Source: Massilia litorea (GTDB lineage Bacteria; Pseudomonadota; Gammaproteobacteria; Burkholderiales; Burkholderiaceae_D). Taken from it: DNA of 64,000 nucleotides. The notes below the pieces were generated by a model. It was not told the origin of the DNA, did no database searches, and was given only the letters and a program-made list of their open reading frames with translations. The stretch covers positions 4,340,001-4,404,000 of the forward strand of contig NZ_CP062941.1 in NCBI RefSeq assembly GCF_015101885.1, written 5' to 3'. Position numbers and translations under genes: made by a program. This document shows, piece after piece, positions 55,901-62,389 of this stretch. Numbering within the stretch: the first letter of the stretch is position 1; the number at the start of each line of letters is the position of its first letter.

Positions 55901-58227
55901 CGACCAATGGCACCATCACGAGCGTGGCGCGGTTTGGCAGCACCAATAACTACACGGTCGTGGTCAGCCCGACGGCCAACGTGGCCGCGGGCACGGTGGC
56001 CCTGAGCCTGGCGGCCGGCGTGACCGATACCGCAGGAAATGCGGCCCCGTCGGGCAGCCTGGCAGGCTTCGACAGCCAGGCGATCGACACGCTGGCGCCC
56101 ACGGTGACCAGTGTCACCTCCGGCGGAAACGGTGGCAACCGGACCGTCACAGTGACCTTCAGCGAAGCTGTGACCGGCTTCGACAGCGCGGACGTGCAGG
56201 CGCCAGGTGCGACGATCGGCGCCGTCTCGGTGGTGTCGGGAACCTCGGGTACGACATACACGGTGGCCGTCAGCGGCATTAGTGGCGGGGGGAACAACCA
56301 ACCCTTCAATATCCTCGCAAGTGGAAGCGGGTCCGCATTCTGGACCGATGCGGCAGGCAACGGGGGCGTCGGCTTCGCAGTAACCAACATCAAGCCGGCA
56401 GGTATCGCAGGACAACCCATCAACCTGGGCCTGGGTGTTCCAACCGCCGAAGTCAGCGGCATGGTGTCCATCACGGTTGCCGGACTTCCGCCGGACTGGA
56501 CCCTCAATGCGGGGACACGTGCGGCCGACGGCAGCTGGACCGTGCAGGTGGCGGATCCCGCCACCCTGACGGTGACCACGCCCGCCACCTACGCCGGCGC
56601 GGCCGTGCTCAACATCACCCAATCGTGGACCGCCCAGGACGGCAGCGCCCATATGGACTTCATCGCCGACAACGTCGAAGCCTACGCGCCAGGTTCGCCG
56701 ATCTTCGCGGTCTCCTCCGACGACAATCTCACCGGCTCCTCCGGCGCCGACCTGTTCGTCTTCGCCCAGCCGATCGCCACCGACACCGTGCACAACTTCG
56801 ACGCCGCTGCCGACAAGATCGACCTGATCGGATTCGACGGCTTCACCAGCTTCGCCGCCGTCCAGGCCCATCTCGCAGACGACGCCAGGGGCAATGCGGT
56901 GCTGACGCTGAACAACGGCGCGACGATCACGGTGGTCGGTGTCCATGCCGCGGCACTGAGCGCGAACAATTTCGTCTTCAACCAGGAGCCGGTGACGGTC
57001 AACAGCGGCACCCTGACCATCAGCGACGGCGCAATCATGCCGTTCAGCGGTGTCATCGAGAATACGGGCACCATTGCGCTCGCGTCGACCGGCAGCGACA
57101 CGAGCCTGGAAATCCTGGTGCACAGCGTCACCCTGCAGGGCGGCGGCGACCTGCGCCTGTCCGACAGCAGCGGCAACATCGTTTTCGGCGGCACCGCCGC
57201 CGCCACGCTGACCAATGTCGACAACACCATTTCCGGCGCCGGCCAGATCGGCAATGGGCAGATGACGCTCGCGAATGCCGGCACCATCCTCGCCGATGGC
57301 GCCCACGCACTGGTCATCGACACGGGCAGCCACGCGGTCACCAATACCGGCACGCTGGCAGCGACCGGTAGCGGCGGCCTGGTCATCAACGGCGCGCTCG
57401 ACAATGCTGGAAGCCTGTGGGCCAACGGCGGCAACGTCACCGTCCACGGCGACGTCGGCGGCAACGGCAGCGCGACGATCAGCGGCACCGCCACGCTCCA
57501 GTTCGGCGGCGCCGCAAACGGCCATACGCAGTTTGCCGCCGACGGCGACGGCACGCTCGTGCTCGACCATTCGGCTGCGTTCACCGGTACGGTCGCCGGG
57601 TTCAATGCCGGCGACTCGCTCGTGTTCGGCGATCTCTTCGGCGACGACGTCAGGCTTGCCTACTCCGCCAATGCCACCGGGACGGGCGGCACCCTGATCC
57701 TCAGCGATGGTGCCCATACCGCCAGCATCGCCCTCGAGGGCCAGTACACCTCGGCAGGTTTCCACGACCTGCTCGGCCAGGGCAATGTAAATATCGTCAA
57801 CTACAGCGCCCATGCCGGCGACCAGCTCCAGTATGGCGGCAGCGGCGACGATGTGCTGGCGGGCGGCGCGGGCAGCGATATCCTGGTCGGCGGCGCCGGC
57901 GACGACCTGCTCACCGGGGGTCTGGGGAACGACACCTTCGACTTCAACCTGGCTTCCGATGCCGGCGCCGCCGGCGACGTGGTCGGGGACTTCAGCAAGT
58001 CGGGGACCAACGGCGCGGACGTGCTCGACCTGCACGACCTGCTGCAGGGCTTTGCCGGCTACGACGGCACGAACGCGTTCACGGGCGGGTACCTGAAATT
58101 CAGCTCCGATGGCGCCAATACTGTCGTCCAGGTCGACAGCAACGGTGGCGGAGATTCCTTCGTCACGCTGGTCACGCTGAACAACGTCCTGATTACCGAG
58201 GCCGATACGCCCAATTATTTCATCTGA
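43975..58227 (+). CDS. Giant RTX adhesin: DUF4347, VCBS, cadherin-like repeats
   Basis: A 4750-residue protein predicted to leave the cell by the adjacent type I secretion system. The start at 43975 (MTQSREIVFIDSAVPDL, cagga upstream) matches DUF4347-domain proteins. Domain order: DUF4347 at about residues 5-165, with IHIIAHG (His61) and VWSCGTAKG (Cys104); a beta-rich linker; a VCBS-like repeat ending TITGTNDAPV; one cadherin-like unit; 29 near-identical units of 105-106 residues at about 541-3604; one divergent cadherin unit; two Ig-like units (TFTVSFSEAVTGV, TFTVSFNEAVTGV); a beta-helix-like region; RTX nonapeptides at about 4620-4657 (GGSGDDVLAGGAGSDILVGG); and a C-terminal secretion domain. 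There is no Sec signal. The probable role is surface attachment or biofilm formation. Confidence 0.93.
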   Translation: MTQSREIVFIDSAVPDLNDLLGWMLPGVEKVVLPAMQPPVAAMANSLRNRSGIDAIHIIAHGQPGEIAFASGPLSLDTLEEAVTDLGTIGDALEDGGKVLVWSCGTAKGERGGIFLDALAAVIGAPVAAATGLVGSAERGGRWDLDAWSDSAELAASAPLTRAGREAYAGILGANKIVFDLNGAAPGVNGSVNYVEQASAIFLAANATVSASGNFAGLSLTVSGLLSKEVIGLAAGDGLTISGSTILIGGKAVATFSGGNGTNFVVSFNNQAAAAEVATVLHRITYYNGSDSPVTHSLTFDLAGIQDTDLINITPVNDGPLIGTATLTGAVTEQTAPAGNLTSSGNMAFTDVDLTDTHTVTAVSVGTTLGTMNAIKTSDTTGTGTGGALTWTYTVADSAVEYLAAGETKVEQFTVTVDDGHGGQVSRTVSVTITGTNDAPVITSHGGGAAASISVAENTAAVGVVTATDVDHGATQTFTIVGGADAAKFSINAQTGALSFVSAPDFDAPTDAGADNVYDVIVQVSDGTATDTQAIAVTVTNLNDNAVSAVTDSNAAPNSVAENAAAGTVVGVTGFASDADAGAVVTYSLSDNAGGRFAINASTGVVTVANGALLDYETATSHSITVVASSSDGSPPTSQTFTISLTNVNDNAVSVVTDSNATANSVAENASTGAVVGLTAFATDADSGAVVTYTLSDDAGGRFAINSTTGVVTVADGTLLDYETATSHNITVLATSTDGSTNSQAFTIGVTNVNDNAVSTVSDTDGATGGSVAENAATGALVGVTAFATDADSGAAVTYTLSDDAGGRFAINSTTGVVTVADGTLLDYETATSHNITVLATSTDGSTNSQTFTIGVTNVNDNAVSTVSDTDGATGGSVAENAATGALVGLTAFATDADSGAVVTYSLSDDAGGRFAINSTTGVVTVADGTLLDYETATSHNITVLATSTDGSTNSQTFTIGVTNVNDNAVSTVSDTDGATGGSVAENAATGALVGVTAAATDADSGAVVTYSLSDDAGGRFAINSTTGVVTVADGTLLDYETATSHNITVLATSTDGSTNSQTFTIGVTNVNDNAVSTVSDTDGATGGSVAENAATGALVGLTAFATDADSGAVVTYSLSDDAGGRFAINSTTGVVTVADGTLLDYETATSHNITVLATSTDGSTNTQVFTIGVTNVNDNAVSAVADNDTGTNSIAENAATGALVGVTAAATDADSGAVVTYSLSDNAGGRFAIDSSTGVVTVADGTLLDYETATSHNITVLATSTDGSTNSQTFTIGVTNVNDNAVSAVADNDTGTNSIAENAATGTLVGVTAFATDADSGAVVTYSLSDDAGGRFAINSTTGVVTVADGTLLDYETATSHNITVLATSTDGSTNSQTFTIGVTNVNDNAVSTVSDTDGATGGSVAENAATGALVGVTAAATDADSGAVVTYSLSDDAGGRFAINSTTGVVTVADGTLLDYETATSHNITVLATSTDGSTNSQTFTIGVTNVNDNAVSTVSDTDGATGGSIAENAATGALVGVTAFATDADSGAVVTYSLSDDAGGRFAINSTTGVVTVADGTLLDYETATSHNITVLATSTDGSTNTQVFTIGVTNVNDNAVSAVADNDTGTNSIAENAATGTLVGVTAFATDADSGAVVTYTLSDDAGGRFAINSTTGVVTVADGTLLDYETATSHNITVLATSTDGSTNTQVFTIGVTNVNDNAVSAVADNDTGTNSIAENAATGALVGVTAAATDADSGAVVTYSLSDNAGGRFAIDSSTGVVTVADGTLLDYETATSHNITVLATSTDGSTNSQTFTIGVTNVNDNAVSAVADNDTGTNSIAENAATGTLVGVTAFATDADSGAVVTYSLSDDAGGRFAINSTTGVVTVADGTLLDYETATSHNITVLATSTDGSTNSQTFTIGVTNVNDNAVSTVSDTDGATGGSVAENAATGALVGLTAFATDADSGAVVTYSLSDNAGGRFAIDSSTGVVTVADGTLLDYETATSHNITVLATSTDGSTNSQAFTIGVTNVNDNAVSTVSDTDGATGGSVAENAATGALVGVTAAATDADSGAVVTYSLSDDAGGRFAINSTTGVVTVADGTLLDYETATSHNITVLATSTDGSTNSQTFTIGVTNVNDNAVSTVSDTDGATGGSIAENAATGALVGVTAFATDADSGAVVTYSLSDDAGGRFAINSTTGVVTVADGTLLDYETATSHNITVLATSTDGSTNTQVFTIGVTNVNDNAVSAVADNDTGTNSIAENAATGTLVGVTAFATDADSGAVVTYTLSDDAGGRFAINSTTGVVTVADGTLLDYETATSHNITVLATSTDGSTNTQVFTIGVTNVNDNAVSAVADNDTGTNSIAENAATGALVGVTAAATDADSGAVVTYSLSDDAGGRFAINSTTGVVTVADGTLLDYETATSHNITVLATSTDGSTNSQTFTIGVTNVNDNAVSTVSDTDGATGGSVAENAATGALVGLTAFATDADSGAVVTYSLSDDAGGRFAINSTTGVVTVADGTLLDYETATSHNITVLATSTDGSTNSQTFTIGVTNVNDNAVSTVSDTDGATGGSVAENAATGALVGVTAFATDADSGAVVTYSLSDNAGGRFAIDSSTGVVTVADGTLLDYETATSHNITVLATSTDGSTNSQAFTIGVTNVNDNAVSTVSDTDGATGGSVAENAATGALVGVTAAATDADSGAVVTYSLSDDAGGRFAINSTTGVVTVADGTLLDYETATSHNITVLATSTDGSTNSQAFTIGVTNVNDNAVSTVSDTDGAAGGSIAENAATGALVGVTAFATDADSGAVVTYTLSDDAGGRFAINSTTGVVTVADGTLLDYETATSHNITVLATSTDGSTNTQVFTIGVTNVNDNAVSAVADNDTGTNSIAENAATGTLVGVTAFASDADAGAVVTYSLSDNAGGRFAINASTGVVTVANGALLDYETATSHSITVVASSSDGSPPTSQTFTISLTNVNDNAVSVVTDSNATANSVAENASTGAVVGLTAFATDADSGAVVTYTLSDDAGGRFAINSTTGVVTVADGTLLDYETATSHDITVLATSTDGSTNSQAFTIGVTNVNDNAVSTVSDTDGATGGSVAENAATGALVGVTAFATDADSGAVVTYTLSDDAGGRFAINSTTGVVTVANGTLLDYESASSHNITVVASSSDGSPDSSQSFTINLANVNDNAVSAVSDRDASANSVAENAAAGTVVGLTGFATDADSGATVTYSLADNAGGRFAIDATSGIVTVATGAVLDYETATSHSITIVASSSDGSPAASQNFTINVANVNDNAVSAVSDSDAAANSVAENAASGTVVGLTGFATDADAGAAVTYSLSDNAGGRFAIDASTGVVTVANGAVLDYETATSHTITIVASSSDGSPNSSQSFTINLTNVNDNAVSAVADSDASANSVAENAATGTVVGITGLATDADAGALVTYSLSDNAGGRFAIDAATGVVTVANGSLLDYEAATSHTITIVASSTDGSPNSSQSFTINLTNINDNAISAVTDTNAAANSVTENAAAGTVVGVTGFATDADAGAVVTYSLSDNAGGRFAIDASTGVVTVANGAVLDYETATSHNITIVANSSDGSPGKSQTFSVAVNNLDEVAPTITSGATATAINENSGAGRVVYTVAATDTGDISGGLGYSLKAGGDAAAFSINSASGAVTLIGNPDFETKSAYTFTVVATDAAGNHSEQTVSLAINDVDEVAPTVTAVTDNVSGTAALGQAITFTVSFSEAVTGVNASSFTATNGSVASVTQVGASNNYTVVVNPTAGVAAGTVALSLAAGVTDTAGNAAAPGSLASFDSQPIDTLAPDAPTAITLTPVGGTVVANTVNGTNTFLNASATIVAGQATGGSAALYVGNTLVATDTSIVSGDTSVNFTTSDGSPTNAELQARIAAGGVVSIKLFDAAGNVTTSTSGNPTLVADYSAPAITAVTDNITGTAKANQAITFTVSFNEAVTGVSTGSFTATNGTITSVARFGSTNNYTVVVSPTANVAAGTVALSLAAGVTDTAGNAAPSGSLAGFDSQAIDTLAPTVTSVTSGGNGGNRTVTVTFSEAVTGFDSADVQAPGATIGAVSVVSGTSGTTYTVAVSGISGGGNNQPFNILASGSGSAFWTDAAGNGGVGFAVTNIKPAGIAGQPINLGLGVPTAEVSGMVSITVAGLPPDWTLNAGTRAADGSWTVQVADPATLTVTTPATYAGAAVLNITQSWTAQDGSAHMDFIADNVEAYAPGSPIFAVSSDDNLTGSSGADLFVFAQPIATDTVHNFDAAADKIDLIGFDGFTSFAAVQAHLADDARGNAVLTLNNGATITVVGVHAAALSANNFVFNQEPVTVNSGTLTISDGAIMPFSGVIENTGTIALASTGSDTSLEILVHSVTLQGGGDLRLSDSSGNIVFGGTAAATLTNVDNTISGAGQIGNGQMTLANAGTILADGAHALVIDTGSHAVTNTGTLAATGSGGLVINGALDNAGSLWANGGNVTVHGDVGGNGSATISGTATLQFGGAANGHTQFAADGDGTLVLDHSAAFTGTVAGFNAGDSLVFGDLFGDDVRLAYSANATGTGGTLILSDGAHTASIALEGQYTSAGFHDLLGQGNVNIVNYSAHAGDQLQYGGSGDDVLAGGAGSDILVGGAGDDLLTGGLGNDTFDFNLASDAGAAGDVVGDFSKSGTNGADVLDLHDLLQGFAGYDGTNAFTGGYLKFSSDGANTVVQVDSNGGGDSFVTLVTLNNVLITEADTPNYFI
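45696..46085 (+). repeat. 390-bp block repeated exactly at 52668-53057
   Basis: I read this block, spanning units 1-2 of the adhesin array, as identical base for base to 52668-53057 in units 23-24, at a distance of 6972 bp. Intervening units are of a different subtype. Confidence 0.8.
48110..49202 (+). repeat. 1.09-kb block repeated exactly at 50009-51101
   Basis: Base-by-base comparison shows units 9 to early 12 identical to units 15 to early 18 at an offset of 1899 bp. The match ends at single-base differences on both sides. A further exact match of 488 bp joins 47491-47978 and 49072-49559 (offset 1581). Confidence 0.8.
57835..57945 (+). other. RTX nonapeptide region of the adhesin
   Basis: Encodes four GGxGxDxLx-type calcium-binding nonapeptides (GGSGDDVLA, GGAGSDILV, GGAGDDLLT, GGLGNDTFD) near the C-terminus. 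This is the usual folding and secretion element ahead of the uncleaved type I secretion signal. Confidence 0.88.
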
Positions 58228-58267
58228 CCGGTCATGTAGCGAAGGGGAATGGATCGGGGGCCGGGCA

Positions 58268-58300
58268 CATGTCCGCTCCCTGATCCGGCAACCGGACATG
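58268..58300. other. Hairpin between adhesin and pseudo-receiver genes
   Basis: An 8-bp perfect inverted repeat, catgtccg (58268-58275) with cggacatg (58293-58300), lies in the 96-nt gap. It has no T-run. It may reduce read-through or stabilise an mRNA end. Confidence 0.35.
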
Positions 58301-58323
58301 AGCATTCATGAGGAATCCGCATC

Positions 58324-58752
58324 ATGGAACCTATTACCGTGGCAATCGCGGCCCAGGATGGCACCGGCATGGCGCAATGCAGGAACACGCTGCGCCACGA
58401 CGGTGAGATCATTGTTTTACGGCAATCGATGAATAGCGAAAACCTGGTTACCAGGATGTGTCGCCTGAAACCGCGCATCCTGTTGTTGAGCGCCGACCTG
58501 TGCACCGACGCCGAGTGCTCGCTGCTGCAAGCCTTGCGCCGCAAGTGCCCCGGGACGCTCGTCATGCTGGTCGGACCGCATGCCATCGAGGATGACCAGC
58601 TGGCCAATGCCCTTTTGGTAGGCGCGCGCGGCTATCTCGAGCAGGGCGACCTCGAGCGCCTGCTGGCAAGGGCGGTGCATGGGGTCGACCGGGGCGAAGC
58701 CTGGGTGACGCGCAAGATGCTGGGCAAAATCATGGAAATGAGCCTGTCCTAG
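58324..58752 (+). CDS. Stand-alone pseudo-receiver protein
   Basis: A 142-residue protein resembling only the receiver half of a NarL-type regulator. Beta-1 has no acidic pair (ITVAIAAQD), the phospho-acceptor position is Ser (ILLLSADLC), the Thr/Ser switch is Gly (VMLVGPHA) and the Lys position is Gln (GYLEQGD). It ends soon after the helix GEAWVTRKMLGKIMEMSLS, without an HTH domain. The matching segment of the regulator at 42873-43520 reads GELWIRRTLTPRLLDELG, so the two may be related. A good ribosome-binding site (gagga) precedes the ATG. It lies between the adhesin and tolC-type genes. Confidence 0.82.
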   Translation: MEPITVAIAAQDGTGMAQCRNTLRHDGEIIVLRQSMNSENLVTRMCRLKPRILLLSADLCTDAECSLLQALRRKCPGTLVMLVGPHAIEDDQLANALLVGARGYLEQGDLERLLARAVHGVDRGEAWVTRKMLGKIMEMSLS

Positions 58753-58860
58753 CACCATGGCGGGCCCTGGCGTGCGATTTGGATTGAATGCGCCTTCCAT
58801 CCTGTGTATTATTTTCTTGGCATCAATCGAAGACAAACAAGGACGACCCTCTGGAGCGAC

Positions 58861-60189
58861 ATGAAACGACGCACCGTCTTGCCAACGCTCGCGCTCGCAT
58901 GCGGGCTCGCTGCATCCTCCTGTGCGGGGGCCGAGACGCTGCGCGACGCCGTTGCCCAGGCTGTTCACACGAATCCCGAAGTGCTGGCCGCGGCAAGCCG
59001 CCGCTATGCGGCCGATGAAGGAGTCAAGCAGGCGCGCGCGAACTATTTTCCGCGCATCGACCTGAATGTGGGCACGGGGCGCGAACACCTCGATACGCCG
59101 GACACGCGGCTGCGCGACTTGAGCGATGCGGGCTTCCGCCAGCGCGACGCCACCGTGACGCTGTCGCAAATGCTGTTCGACGGCCTGGCAACACGCAGCC
59201 AGGTGGCCGGCCAGACCGCGCGGGTCGAGTCGTCGGCCTATGGCGTCGCGGCGATCGCCGACGAGCTCGCCCTGCGCACCGTGGCCGTGTACCTGGAAGT
59301 GCTGCGGCGCCAGGAAACCGTTGCTGCCGCCGTCGACAACCTCGATGCCCACCAGCGCATCTACCAGCAAATCAAGTTGCTCAGCGAAGGAGGCGTCGGC
59401 CGCAGGGCCGACCTCGACCAGGCGGAGAGCCGCCTGGCCTTGGCGAAAGCGAACCTGCGCCAGGAACAAAGCAGCCTGCGCGATGCCGAACTTGGCTATC
59501 GCCGCCTGGTCGGTGCCGCACCCGCTGCGCTGCGCGCGCCCGAGCCGCTCGACAGGCAGCTCCCGGCAAGCGAGACGCTGGCGGTCGACGCGGCCCTGGC
59601 CGGCCACCCGTCGGTGAAATCCGCCGAAGCCGACGTCGCGTTCGCCACCGCCCTGCAATCGGGCGCCAGGTCGGCCCTGTCGCCACGCGTCGACCTCGAG
59701 CTGGCAAAGCGGCGCGCGGACGACATCGTACGCGGCTCGACGAGCGACCTGAGCATCATGCTGCGTCTTCGCTATAATTTTTCGCGCGGCGGCGCCGACC
59801 TCGCGCGCATCCGCGAAGCCGGTTTCCAGATCGAGGAAGCGCGCAACATCCTGGACCAGACCCGGCGCCGCATCGAGGAAGACGTGCAGCAGGCCTACAA
59901 CGCCAACCGCACCGCCCGTGAACGGCTGGACCTGCTGAACCAGTACGTCAGCGCCGGCGCGGCCACGCGCGAATCGTACGCGCGCCAGTTCAGTATCGGA
60001 CAGCGGACCTTGCTGGACCTGCTGAATGCGGAAAACGAGTATTTCAATGCCCGGATCGCCTACATGACGGGACAATACGCGCTGCTGCTCAGTGGCTACC
60101 GCATCGCTGCAGGCATGGGGCAGCTGCTCCAGCAACTGCAGATCGCCCTGCCGATCGACAGCGTCAAGGTGAGCGGGCGCCAGGGCTAG
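58861..60189 (+). CDS. TolC-family outer-membrane channel for type I secretion
   Basis: A 442-residue outer-membrane efflux protein with a signal peptide (about residues 1-24), two OEP repeats (LRDAVAQAVHTNPEVLAAAS and RTVAVYLEVLRRQETVAAAV), periplasmic helical hairpins (EGGVGRRADLDQAESRLALA) and the C-terminal YARQFSIGQRTLLDLLNAEN segment typical of TolC/LapE-like adhesin-secretion channels. The ATG at 58861 has tggag upstream; a longer frame from 58804 lacks a signal peptide at its start. It completes the ABC-MFP-OMP set. Its stop overlaps the ankyrin gene by 4 nt on the other strand. Confidence 0.92.
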   Translation: MKRRTVLPTLALACGLAASSCAGAETLRDAVAQAVHTNPEVLAAASRRYAADEGVKQARANYFPRIDLNVGTGREHLDTPDTRLRDLSDAGFRQRDATVTLSQMLFDGLATRSQVAGQTARVESSAYGVAAIADELALRTVAVYLEVLRRQETVAAAVDNLDAHQRIYQQIKLLSEGGVGRRADLDQAESRLALAKANLRQEQSSLRDAELGYRRLVGAAPAALRAPEPLDRQLPASETLAVDAALAGHPSVKSAEADVAFATALQSGARSALSPRVDLELAKRRADDIVRGSTSDLSIMLRLRYNFSRGGADLARIREAGFQIEEARNILDQTRRRIEEDVQQAYNANRTARERLDLLNQYVSAGAATRESYARQFSIGQRTLLDLLNAENEYFNARIAYMTGQYALLLSGYRIAAGMGQLLQQLQIALPIDSVKVSGRQG

Positions 60190-60734
60190 ACTGGCGCCGC
60201 GGATCCGGGGGAGCCGCTCGCTGCAGCGGCAACGGCAACGGCGTCCAGCGCCCCGGTGTCGCCTGTCTCCACCATATGCCGCCGGATTTGCTGGGCCCGG
60301 GCCTGCTGGTCGTAAGTCCGGGCGATGTCGAGCGCGGTGAGCCCGGACTCCGTGGCTGCGTTTGCGTCGCTGTGGGGCAGCAACAAGGCCACGCAGCGCT
60401 CGCTACCGCTCGAGGCCGCCCACATCAGGGCAGTCCAGCCGTCCCCGTCGCGGGCCATGGGTTCACTCACCGGCAACAGCAGTTCGACACAACCGGGGTG
60501 TCCGAAGGATGCCAGCATCAGCGCCGTCTCGCCATCCCTGTCGGCGGCCATCGCGTCGCTGCATGGAAGCAGCAGCCGCACGAAGGCCTCCTCCCCCTCG
60601 ATACACGACAGCATCAATGCCGTGCGTCCCCAACAATCGGTCCTGCGGGCGGCAAGCGGATCGCTTTTCAGTATCCGCTTCAGCTCGCGCAGGTTCTTCC
60701 GTTCAACCGCCGAAAAAATGTCCACCTTGTCCAC
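60186..60734 (-). CDS. Ankyrin-repeat protein
   Basis: A 182-residue protein made largely of ankyrin repeats: NLRELKRILKSDPLAARRTD, GRTALMLSCIEGEEAFVRLL, GETALMLASFGHPGCVELLL, GWTALMWAASSGSERCVALL and GLTALDIARTYDQQARAQQI. The C-terminal tail is Ala/Gly-rich. There is no signal peptide or TM helix, so it is probably a cytoplasmic protein-binding module. It converges on the tolC-type gene with a 4-nt overlap. The partner is unknown. Confidence 0.88.
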   Translation of the reverse strand: MDKVDIFSAVERKNLRELKRILKSDPLAARRTDCWGRTALMLSCIEGEEAFVRLLLPCSDAMAADRDGETALMLASFGHPGCVELLLPVSEPMARDGDGWTALMWAASSGSERCVALLLPHSDANAATESGLTALDIARTYDQQARAQQIRRHMVETGDTGALDAVAVAAAASGSPGSAAPV

Positions 60735-60852
60735 CCTTCGACGCCAGCGCCGAGGCTGCCGTCCATTTCACAATAGTCGCTGCGGAGCGACTTGCAAGGG
60801 CAGCGGAGCGATAACCGAAACTCCCGAACGAAGCGCAATATTTTCTGGACAG

Positions 60853-62253
60853 TTAAACCACGGCTGCGCTGAACGGCTCGGGCCGACTCGCAAGCAGATG
60901 CGACAGCCGTTGAAGTCCCGCCTGCAGGCGTCCACGGTCCTTGATGCTCCCCAACGAGATCCGGATTGCATTCACCGATCCGCTGCCCGTTGCGAAGGCC
61001 TCCGCCGGCGTGACTGCGATGCCGTCGCTGGCGGCTGCACGCGCAAGCTGCGCGGAGTTCCAGTACGCCGGCAACTCGAGCCATATGTGCAGGCCGTCGC
61101 CAGGGCCGCTGTACCGCCCCGCCAGGATATCCCGCGCCATCCGGTGGCGCAGGCGCGCTTCCTTGCGCACGCCTGCCAATAATCCGTCAGCCGAACCGTC
61201 GAGGATCCACTGGGTGGCCAGTGCGGCCGTCAGCGGAGCGGCCATCAGCGCAAATGACCTGAGTGCGGCCAGGAAGCGTTCGCGTTCGTGCGGGTCGCGC
61301 ACGAGCACGAAGGCGACCCGCAAGCCGGGCGTCAGGCATTTCGACAGGGTCGAGATGTAGACCACCTGTTCCGGGGCAAACCTGGCAACGGGCGGTGGCG
61401 GTGCATCGGCAAGGAGCCAGTAGGGATCGTCCTCGACGATGCGTACCTTGCAGCGCTGCGCGATGCCGGCGAGCTCCCTGCGCCGGCGTTCCGGCATGGT
61501 GACGGCGGTCGGGTTCTGCAAGGTCGGATTGAGGTAGACCAGCCCGGGCTTGTGCCGGCGGCACGCTGCCTCGAGCATCCCTGGCATCATCCCGTGCCGG
61601 TCGGCTTCCACTGCAATGATCCGCCGGCCGAACTGGGTCGCGGCGGCACGCAAGCCGGGATAAGCCGCCGGCTCTGCCAGGATCACATCGCCAGGCTGCG
61701 TCAGCGCAAGGATCAATGCGGCGATCGCCGCTTGCGCACCCGGACAGACAACCAGCTGCCCGGGATCCAGGTGTCCGAACATCGGCTCGAGCCATTTCGC
61801 GCCGGCCTGACGGTCGGAGTCGCTTCCCCCGCCCAGGTGGTAAGTCATCAGCGATGCATTATCAGACCTCATCAGTACTTGGGACAAACCCTGTTTCAAC
61901 AGGTCGTCGAAGTCCACGCCATCCGGCGGCGGCGGGGTATTCATGCTCAGGTCGAGGACCGGGCTCAATTCGGCTTTCGGCGCCGCGACATAAGTACCTC
62001 GGGCGCCGCGGCCCTCCAGCAAGTTGCGGCGCCTGGCTTCGTCGTAAGCGCGCGTGATCGTCGTCAGGTCGACGTCCAGCCGTGCTGCCAGCAGGCGTTG
62101 CGTTGGCAGGCGGTCACCCGGCTTCAGCACTCCCTCTGCCACCGCCGCCTGCAAGGCATCCGCAATCTGCAAGAAACGTGGCCCGCCATGCACGGCCAGC
62201 CGCGGCAGCCAGGGTGGCGAATCTTCGTCTTGTATGGTTTTCAACTGGGACAT
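60853..62253 (-). CDS. MocR-type GntR/aminotransferase fusion regulator
   Basis: A 466-residue regulator of the MocR (PdxR) subfamily. The N-terminal GntR winged helix (FLQIADALQAAVAEGVLKPG, then LPTQRLLAARLDVDLTTITR) is fused to a fold-type I aminotransferase-like domain with AGGG-type features (VCPGAQAAIAALILALTQPG), YLNPTLQNPTAVTM and the PLP lysine K305 in STLSKCLTPGLRVAF. Such proteins use PLP or an amino-acid adduct as effector. It diverges from a small membrane-protein gene across 136 nt, which may be its target along with the MFS gene. Confidence 0.92.
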   Translation of the reverse strand: MSQLKTIQDEDSPPWLPRLAVHGGPRFLQIADALQAAVAEGVLKPGDRLPTQRLLAARLDVDLTTITRAYDEARRRNLLEGRGARGTYVAAPKAELSPVLDLSMNTPPPPDGVDFDDLLKQGLSQVLMRSDNASLMTYHLGGGSDSDRQAGAKWLEPMFGHLDPGQLVVCPGAQAAIAALILALTQPGDVILAEPAAYPGLRAAATQFGRRIIAVEADRHGMMPGMLEAACRRHKPGLVYLNPTLQNPTAVTMPERRRRELAGIAQRCKVRIVEDDPYWLLADAPPPPVARFAPEQVVYISTLSKCLTPGLRVAFVLVRDPHERERFLAALRSFALMAAPLTAALATQWILDGSADGLLAGVRKEARLRHRMARDILAGRYSGPGDGLHIWLELPAYWNSAQLARAAASDGIAVTPAEAFATGSGSVNAIRISLGSIKDRGRLQAGLQRLSHLLASRPEPFSAAVV

Positions 62254-62389
62254 TTTGTCTCAATGTATGGATTTTGCTTTTGAGTAGAATGCCTCAGAAC
62301 GTGCAGTAAAACCATCCTCGCATGGCAGGCGCTGACGTTTTTTCCCCTCTCATCCGTATTCGGCACTTAGCCGGGAAATACTCGACATC

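Noticed and set aside
46192..58305. Very long minus-strand open frames opposite the adhesin (several of 300 to 1289 codons).
   Set aside because: They mirror the repetitive coding strand, have Gly/Val/Arg-rich monotonous products with no domain, and no ribosome-binding sites.
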